This document shows positions 1 to 5,700 of a DNA stretch of 9,067 nt, piece by piece (positions within the stretch are counted from its first letter, which is position 1; each line of letters begins with the position of its first letter). The stretch is from Clostridiales bacterium (GTDB taxonomy: Bacteria; Bacillota; Clostridia; Peptostreptococcales; Anaerovoracaceae). Under the pieces are notes generated by a model that saw nothing but the letters and a program-made list of their open reading frames with translations, had not been told where the DNA came from and made no database searches. The position numbers and the translations under genes were made by a program. The DNA is taken from NCBI GenBank assembly GCA_009778415.1, contig WRJV01000249.1, positions 1 to 9,067 on the forward strand, in the 5' to 3' direction.

Positions 1-1599
1 AAATACGCCCGCACGATCAGCGCAAACATCACGTCGATGCTGATGGTGGCTTTTTCTGCGATAATTACCGTGATAGCCCTCATCGTCATACGCTTCCGCA
101 TCGGCGACAGCATCCGTGACGACATCAGGGACATAGGATCGCTGAAGGCCATCGGCTATACAAGCAACCAAGTCAAGGCCTCGATGCTGCTGCAGTACGC
201 TGGCATTGCCCTGGCCGGGAGCCTGATTGGAATAGCCCTGTCTTACCTGGTTCTCCCCGTGCTGGCTAGGCTGCTCTCTGCCCAAACGGGGCTGCTTTGG
301 CACCAAGGCTTTGCTCTGGGGACAAGCGCCGTATGCCTGCTGCTCATTTTGTCTGCGGCTTCTTTGAACGTCCTACACAGCGCACGGAGGGTAAAATCCT
401 TAGATCCGGTTACGGCTGTCCGGGGGAGCCTGAATGCCCGCACTGTCAAAAAGAACTTTTTCCGTTTGGACAAGACGAGAGGCAGCCTCCAGTTCACCCT
501 TGCCCGCAAGCTCATAGTGCAAAACCCGGTGCAAAACGCCATGATAGCGGTAATCATCGCTGCCGTTACTTACGCATCGGCCTTTGGCCTAGTGTTTTTT
601 TACAACATGACTGTGGACAGCGACGCTTTTATCGGCACCATTGCGGGTGAAGTCAGTTCTCTTATGGTAAGGCCGCTTTCAGAGCAGAACACGGCAAGGA
701 TAAAGGAGGAGATAGGCAACATGCCCGAGGTGCGCAAATCAATCGTGTACGACGGCGCAGTGGTCCTCATCAACGACGAGGTGCTTTTCGCCGATGTTAC
801 AGAAAATTTCGACGACCTAGAGGGGCAGATGCTGTACGAGGGCAGCTATCCAGCATCGCCGGACGAAATCGCCGTCGGCGGGGCAACAAGCGAGAAGCTC
901 GGCAAGGCTATAGGAGACACTGTCCGGGTAGTCAATGGGCATAAAGAAGCGGATTACCTGATTTGCGGTTTGATACAGTCCGGGAACAACATCGGAAGGA
1001 CGCTGACCATGACGGTGGACGGGGTCAGGCGTATCATGCCGGATTACATTCCGGCCTCCATGTATGTCTACTTGAACGACGGGGTGGATACGGCATCCTT
1101 TATCCAGACTCTTGAAGACCAGTACAACGGCGTAATCGACACCCCGGTAAATCTTGAAGAGCTAATCCAAGCGGCAACAGGCTCGTATGTGTCTCTGGTC
1201 TCGGTTTTTGCGGTCTGCGTGCTCATGGTGACAGGTTTTGTGGTCTCTCTGGTCTTGTACTTTGTCATTAAGACCATGGTTGCGCGGCGAAAGCGCGAAT
1301 TCGGAGTGCAGAAAGCGCTGGGCTTCACGTCGTTCCAACTGGTTCAGCAGATATCCATGAGCTTTTTGCCTATAGTTGCAATTGGTTCGGCAATCGGCAT
1401 CGCCGGTGGGTACCTTTTCATCAACCCGATGCTTACAGCAATGTTCAAAGGCGTCGGCATCATGAAGTTCGAGCTCGTGATTTCCCATGCCTGGCTTGCT
1501 ACCCTGTGCGTAGGCATCGTCCTGTTCTCCTATGCCGTGGCAACCCTTGTTTCCTCAAGAGTCCGCAAGATTTCCGCGTATGCGCTGATGACCGAGTGA
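1..1599 (+). CDS. ABC transporter permease, FtsX/MacB-like, C-terminal part (5' truncated)
   Basis: The frame is open from base 1 to the TGA at 1597-1599. It gives 532 residues and lacks its N-terminus; the ATG at 37 lies inside the gene. Two FtsX-type permease units are visible. The first has a membrane segment at about residues 14-32, the cytoplasmic coupling motif IRDIGSLKAIGYT at about 42-54, and membrane segments at about 63-90 and 104-124. The second starts with a membrane segment at about 178-203, followed by an extracytoplasmic MacB-PCD-like domain at about 204-390. It then has a segment at about 396-424, a second coupling motif (RRKREFGVQKALGFT, about 429-443), and segments at about 452-478 and 495-517. 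The C-terminal ALMTE ending is usual for such permeases. The family works with a cytoplasmic ATPase in efflux, lipoprotein or peptide transport, or stress sensing; the ATPase gene is presumably to the left. The substrate cannot be deduced. Confidence 0.93.
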   Translation, partial: KYARTISANITSMLMVAFSAIITVIALIVIRFRIGDSIRDDIRDIGSLKAIGYTSNQVKASMLLQYAGIALAGSLIGIALSYLVLPVLARLLSAQTGLLWHQGFALGTSAVCLLLILSAASLNVLHSARRVKSLDPVTAVRGSLNARTVKKNFFRLDKTRGSLQFTLARKLIVQNPVQNAMIAVIIAAVTYASAFGLVFFYNMTVDSDAFIGTIAGEVSSLMVRPLSEQNTARIKEEIGNMPEVRKSIVYDGAVVLINDEVLFADVTENFDDLEGQMLYEGSYPASPDEIAVGGATSEKLGKAIGDTVRVVNGHKEADYLICGLIQSGNNIGRTLTMTVDGVRRIMPDYIPASMYVYLNDGVDTASFIQTLEDQYNGVIDTPVNLEELIQAATGSYVSLVSVFAVCVLMVTGFVVSLVLYFVIKTMVARRKREFGVQKALGFTSFQLVQQISMSFLPIVAIGSAIGIAGGYLFINPMLTAMFKGVGIMKFELVISHAWLATLCVGIVLFSYAVATLVSSRVRKISAYALMTE

Positions 1600-1655
1600 C
1601 AAAAGCGTGACAAAAGGGGACGGTTCTTGTGTCACGGGAGCCGTCCCCTTTTATA
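1596..1655. repeat. REP-like palindromic element, probable bidirectional terminator
   Basis: AAAAGGGGACGG (1612-1623) and CCGTCCCCTTTT (1641-1652) form a perfect 12-bp inverted repeat with a 17-nt loop. It has A and T tracts on the outside, so it could terminate the permease transcript and also the converging antitoxin transcript. A second inverted repeat, GTGACA (1607-1612) and TGTCAC (1630-1635), interleaves with the first, so the two hairpins exclude each other. The 10-mer GTGACAAAAG occurs twice, at 1596-1605 and 1607-1616; the first copy contains the permease stop codon. From memory, GGGGACGGTTCT-type palindromes recur in many clostridial genomes and resemble REP elements mobilised by REP-associated tyrosine transposases. 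That assignment was not checked by a search. No transposase gene is present here. Confidence 0.75.
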
Positions 1656-1898
1656 GTACGTGCCTTGAAAACCCATCCACATTTCTGCCGAATAGTCAAA
1701 AATCATAGCGAGAGAATGTGCAAATTCGGGCGTTATCCTTGCTTTGCCCCTGATTACAGTATTGATGTGCTTTGGCGTAACCCCTGTTCGCATAGCAAGC
1801 TCTTTTTGAGACATTCCGTGCAATTCAATGAGTTCCTCAATATGGTCGCCGGGCAAAACTGCATAATCGGGGGAATATTGATTCATTCCATTAGCCAT
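1632..1898 (-). CDS. HigA-like XRE family antitoxin/regulator, probably C-terminally truncated
   Basis: This encodes 88 residues starting MANGMNQYSPDY. The ATG at 1896-1898 is preferred over an upstream in-frame TTG because GAGGTGG lies 9 nt before it. An N-terminal stretch typical of HigA-type antidotes (PGDHIEELIELHGMSQKELA) leads into a helix-turn-helix at about residues 28-55 (MSQKELAMRTGVTPKHINTVIRG), followed by the ITPEFAHSLAMIFDYSAEMWMGFQ stretch. Family members bind DNA, repress their own promoter and neutralise a HigB-type RNase toxin. Homologues usually continue well past the F/Y-x-x-x-WxxxQ region. Here the ending YYKRGRLP is encoded by the arm of the palindromic element at 1612-1652, and the TGA lies in its loop. 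The protein therefore looks truncated or re-ended by that element. No toxin gene lies directly upstream or downstream, so it is an orphan antitoxin, a decayed module or a stand-alone regulator. Confidence 0.8.
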   Translation of the reverse strand: MANGMNQYSPDYAVLPGDHIEELIELHGMSQKELAMRTGVTPKHINTVIRGKARITPEFAHSLAMIFDYSAEMWMGFQGTYYKRGRLP

Positions 1899-1907
1899 GA
1901 TAATCCA

Positions 1908-1914
1908 CCACCTC
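1908..1914 (-). promoter_or_regulatory. Ribosome binding site of the antitoxin gene
   Basis: The minus strand reads GAGGTGG, ending 9 nt before the ATG at 1898. It sits downstream of the alternative in-frame TTG at 1914-1916, so translation from that TTG would begin inside the RBS itself. This decides the start in favour of MANGMN. Confidence 0.65.
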
Positions 1915-1928
1915 AATAATTGTTATTG
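1914..1928. promoter_or_regulatory. 15-bp palindrome, candidate antitoxin operator
   Basis: CAATAA (1914-1919) and TTATTG (1923-1928) are perfect inverted repeats around a 3-bp centre. The site lies directly upstream of the antitoxin RBS. Autorepression through a palindrome next to the start codon is normal for XRE antitoxins, so a role as operator is plausible. It is an inference from position and symmetry only, and the site is AT-rich enough that chance is possible. Confidence 0.4.
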
Positions 1929-1955
1929 AATCAACTTTTTCCTTATTATTATCAC

Positions 1956-1984
1956 ATTTTACATGCAATACGAAATAAATGCAA
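1956..1984 (-). promoter_or_regulatory. Candidate sigma-70-type promoter of the antitoxin gene
   Basis: On the minus strand TTGCAT (1979-1984) is followed after 17 bp by TAAAAT (1956-1961). The -10 box matches the consensus at 5 of 6 positions, but the -35 box at only 3 of 6. It would give a leader of about 50 nt that contains the palindrome at 1914-1928. The stretch is AT-rich, so other placements are possible. Confidence 0.35.
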
Positions 1985-2001
1985 CAAGAAACTGATCCTC
2001 T

Positions 2002-2625
2002 TCAATCTTCCATCAGAGTAATTAAATAACCAAGATCCCCTTTAAGCGCTTTCTTCACTCTTTTTTCACTTCCAAAAACAACATTTTTTGCTATTACGAA
2101 CGCAAAATAGCTTATCAAAATAACGCCCATGATCACTACCATTTTTTCCACTTCTGCCCGCTCTACCCAAGCAAACAGCGCCACCAAAGTGATAGTGGAG
2201 ACAGACAAAAGAATCTGTGCAGTTGTTGAGAGCTGCGTCCTCACATTGGAATCTCCTATTATGTCATCACAGCATTCTATTAGACATTTGATGCTTTTCT
2301 TATTGTATAGGTTGTTTTCCTTGAGTATACTAATTAGCGGCTCAAATCGCCGTTTTTTGTAATCATCAAGATACGAACGCTGCTTTTTCGGGAATGACTT
2401 TATTTGATATGTCCATATCACCAGCGCAAAAATCAAGTCTGCTATTGTAACTATTAATCCAAGTCCAGTCCGAACTTGAAAAAACCAGAGGTAAACACCT
2501 ACAGGTATAAGTGCAATTATGATAACATGGGCAATCATTTCATATATATTCATTCTTGTTGTCTTCGCTATTGGCGGGCATCTATACAAATTAGCTCTGT
2601 ATAAGTTGAAGACATATTCAAACAT
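2002..2625 (-). CDS. Hypothetical protein with four predicted membrane segments
   Basis: This encodes 207 residues that I do not recognise as a named family. Hydrophobic segments lie at about residues 28-49, 53-72, 134-154 and 160-182, giving a two-plus-two helix layout. Between the pairs is a charged stretch (about 73-130) rich in K, R, E and D, with a cluster of three cysteines at 114, 118 and 119 (CLIECC). A basic patch near 186-195 (SEKRVKKALK) follows the last helix. By the positive-inside rule, both the central region and the C-terminus are probably cytoplasmic. The ATG at 2625 is preceded by GAGG at 2634-2637 and by AAAAGG immediately before the start. No clear promoter fits between this start and the terminator of the giant gene only about 25 nt upstream, so expression may depend on read-through or a weak promoter overlapping that hairpin. 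The gene is much more AT-rich than the permease and the giant gene, which suggests a separate origin. Confidence 0.75.
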   Translation of the reverse strand: MFEYVFNLYRANLYRCPPIAKTTRMNIYEMIAHVIIIALIPVGVYLWFFQVRTGLGLIVTIADLIFALVIWTYQIKSFPKKQRSYLDDYKKRRFEPLISILKENNLYNKKSIKCLIECCDDIIGDSNVRTQLSTTAQILLSVSTITLVALFAWVERAEVEKMVVIMGVILISYFAFVIAKNVVFGSEKRVKKALKGDLGYLITLMED

Positions 2626-2650
2626 CCTTTTATCCTCACTTTCATGTAAT

Positions 2651-2693
2651 TTTAAAAGGGCCGCTGAAATGCTGATAGCGTTTCAGCGGTCCT
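2651..2693 (-). terminator. Rho-independent terminator of the giant secreted-protein gene
   Basis: On the minus strand a 13-bp stem (arms 2681-2693 and 2657-2669, core CCGCTGAAA pairing with TTTCAGCGG, one G-T wobble) with an 11-nt loop is followed directly by TTTTAAAA. It begins 20 bp beyond the TAA at 2713-2715. Confidence 0.85.
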
Positions 2694-2712
2694 GTTTCGA
2701 TTTAGCTTATTT

Positions 2713-5700
2713 TTACTTTGTGTAATGTATGAACAGGTCGAGCAAATCAAGCATGTCGATTTTGCCGTCGTCATTGACGTCGCACATGCTGGCTGTGACG
2801 CCTTTGCCCTTCGAGTCGTTTACCTTCACCAAGGTGTCCCATTCGGGGTTTCCGCTGACAAAGCCGCAGTAAAGCAGCATCATGCCCAGGTCCAGGGCGT
2901 CCACCTTGTTGTCCTTGTTCAGGTCGTATTTCGAGTAGACCAGCTGGTCGATAAACGTGGTAGCCTCGCCCGCTTCTATTACCGCGTCGAGGTAGGCCGT
3001 CACCTCGCCTACTAGCCCCACCACACGGGCGCCGGTCAGCTTCATGGTTGCCTCGCCTTTTGCCCTTGGCGCGAAAACGAATTTAGCTATGTCTGCATAG
3101 TCTTTGGACGTAAAGCCGGTCGTACCGTCTCCCGCCGGGTACCCAATAGTAAGGGTGCCCTTCCAAATGCTTCCGCCCAAACTGCGCCAACTGATGCCGT
3201 CTATGGCCGTAAACCCGGAGAGCGCCTCGACCCCCTTGCCCGCAAGCAAGCCGGCGTCCACTTCAAATTCCAGTTCTACGGACAGCACGTCATCTGCCCC
3301 GCGAAGCGAAAGGGTGAACTCCACGTCGCCTTCGATCCCACTGACATCTGGTACACCTAGGCTGAGGGCCAAAACAGCAGGCACATAGTCCAAAATTCTG
3401 CCATCGATTTTCGCAACGCTCTCGGTGATCGTTTTGTCAGGCAGAGAGTTTACGTACTGCTCAAACACTGCGTCCAGCGAATCGATTTCAGCCACTGTCT
3501 TCAGTGCCTGGATTGCGGTGTAGCCGTCGCCGCCGTTTGCCATGAAGTCGTTGGTGGCAAGCCTGTAGACCGTCGTGTCGTCGGTGAAGTCGATGGGTTT
3601 GCCGTTGATGGTAATGTACGCCACCTTTTGCCCAACTTCTGCAGCAGGGTCGTAAGCCACGTACATACCCGATATCTGCGGGAACCTGCCGTCTGCGGTT
3701 GGAGCGAACTGCACTCCGTTTTCCATCATTTCCTTCAGCGCTTTCGGGGTGGCTTCCTTTATGACCAGCACGTTGCCGAAAGGCAGGACGCTGTTCAGGT
3801 CTCCCCTTGTCACATCCCCTACCTTAATGTCGGCTCTGAGGCCGCCCCCGTTGGTAATCGCCACATCTGCGCCACCGACTGCCCTCATGGCGTCAGCCAC
3901 CAAGTTGCCCAAAGCCTGTTCGGAATTGCGCACTCCCTGTGTCGTGTTGTCGCCCCTGGCGCTTGAAAGGAACACCTCCGACTTCGCTACAACTTCGCTG
4001 TAAAGCGCAAGCACCGCCTGCTTCATGGTTTCTGCCATCGCGAATACCGCCGGGTCGCCTGTAATGTCTGCTGTGTCGGCTTTAGCTATCAGCGACGCCG
4101 TTTTGCTTATTATTTCCCCGTCCGAGTTGATTGTGACGGACACCAACCCCAAGTTCTCCTGGTACTGGCCGTCCCCTGCGATCAGCACACCGCCTGCGGT
4201 TACAGAACCGAGGAGATGGTCGTGCCCGTCGATTACGACGTCAGGCTTTACATCAAGCTCGTCCAGGAACGCTATTATTTCGGGCCTGCTGACGTGAGCC
4301 AGCCCGACGACAATCTGTGCGCCGCCTGCCACAAGCTCAGAAATGGCGTTCTCAGCGGACTGTTTGTACGCCCTGAACTCTAGAGTTTCAACGTTTATCG
4401 GGTTTGTCACAATAGGAGTGGTCTGGGTGGTCAAACCGAAAAACCCGACTTTGACTCCGTCTATGGTGACTATCTTCGTGGTCGGCAGGTAGCTTTGGCC
4501 TGTTGCTGTCACATACACGTTCGACGATATGATGTCGAGGCCTTTGCCGGCTGCAACACCCGCCAGTTCGGACAGCCTGACGCTGCCGAAGTTGAAGTCG
4601 TGGTTGCCGGGCGTCATTACGCTGTAGCCTGCCGCCGCCATCAGCTCTATCGCGTTGAGCCCGCTGTTCACGTTGACGATGGGCAGCCCGTGGACGGTGT
4701 CCCCAACGTCGACCAGTATCGAATTTGCAGTGCTGTTTTTGATTGCCGCTATCTTGTCCATGCCTATCATGCCGGCGTTGTTGCCGTCAACCTGATAGAT
4801 GCGCCCGTGGGTGTCGTTTGTGTGCAGTATGCTTATCGTCTTTTCCGACGGTGCGGCAAGCATTACCTCTGCCAGGTCGCGCACCCGCAGGCGGGAGCCG
4901 ACCGTGTCAGTCGAAGCAAGGCCGATTGCCGTGACTTTTGCGCCTACGGCGATACCAGCGTCAATTGCCGCTGCGCCGGTTGCGCTGTCCTTAATGTAAC
5001 CGTCCATGAAGACCCGCGCTTCGCCTGTTCCATCGTTTACATACAGCGTATCGCTTTCTGCTTTCGTGACGGTCCCCTCGATTTTTACGAGCCAGCCTTC
5101 GTTTTCCTTCTTCATGCTGTCTGCGGTAGTAAACGTCTTTGGATCCAGTGGGTTAAGTGAAATATCCAAGAGTTCAATGTCGTCGTTCTCGTTGAACACG
5201 CCCAGCTCCACGTCGCCCAGGTAGCTCTTGAGCACGCCGGAGACCCTGACCTTCTGGCCTAGGTACAGCTGCAGGTCGCTGACCGGGTGAATGCAGATGC
5301 CGCCCGTGTCGTCTTGGACGTAAATGCAGTCGAAGAACGCGTTGTCCCTGCCTGCCGAAGATGATTGCGACGTGACCGTGCCTTCAATTGTGTACGCCCT
5401 CCCCATGTCGCCTTTCCTGGCATCTGCCACCGTCGAAACGTTGAGGGTCTTGAAGGATTTCAGCATCGCTTTTGCTATGGGGAAGTTGTCGAACTGGTTT
5501 TCGTCGCTCTCAAAGCTTGAGCAAAAAACTGACCCTGCCACATATGCTGTGCCGCCTGCGGTTGTCTGCTCCTGCGCCAGGATCAGCATATCTGTGCCGC
5601 TGCCTACATTTACCGCATCGCCTGTATGGGCGGAGTCGTAGCTTTGCATCCCAGCTATGCCGTTTATCAACCGGACCGTGTTCGCGCCCGGCACCAGCCC

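Noticed and set aside
37..39. ATG at 37 as the start of the permease
   Set aside because: The frame continues upstream to base 1, the ATG sits at the edge of a membrane segment, and no RBS precedes it. The gene is cut by the window edge.
1629..1919. Plus-strand open frame opposite the antitoxin
   Set aside because: The minus strand encodes a recognisable helix-turn-helix protein with an RBS, and the plus-strand translation resembles nothing known to me.
1600..2001. Complete HigB-HigA toxin-antitoxin module
   Set aside because: There is no room for and no trace of a toxin reading frame beside the antitoxin. The 207-residue neighbour is a membrane protein and does not look like an RNase toxin.
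2002..2625. Naming the four-helix protein a SLATT, holin or defence effector
   Set aside because: The membrane topology alone is not diagnostic and no family motif could be matched.
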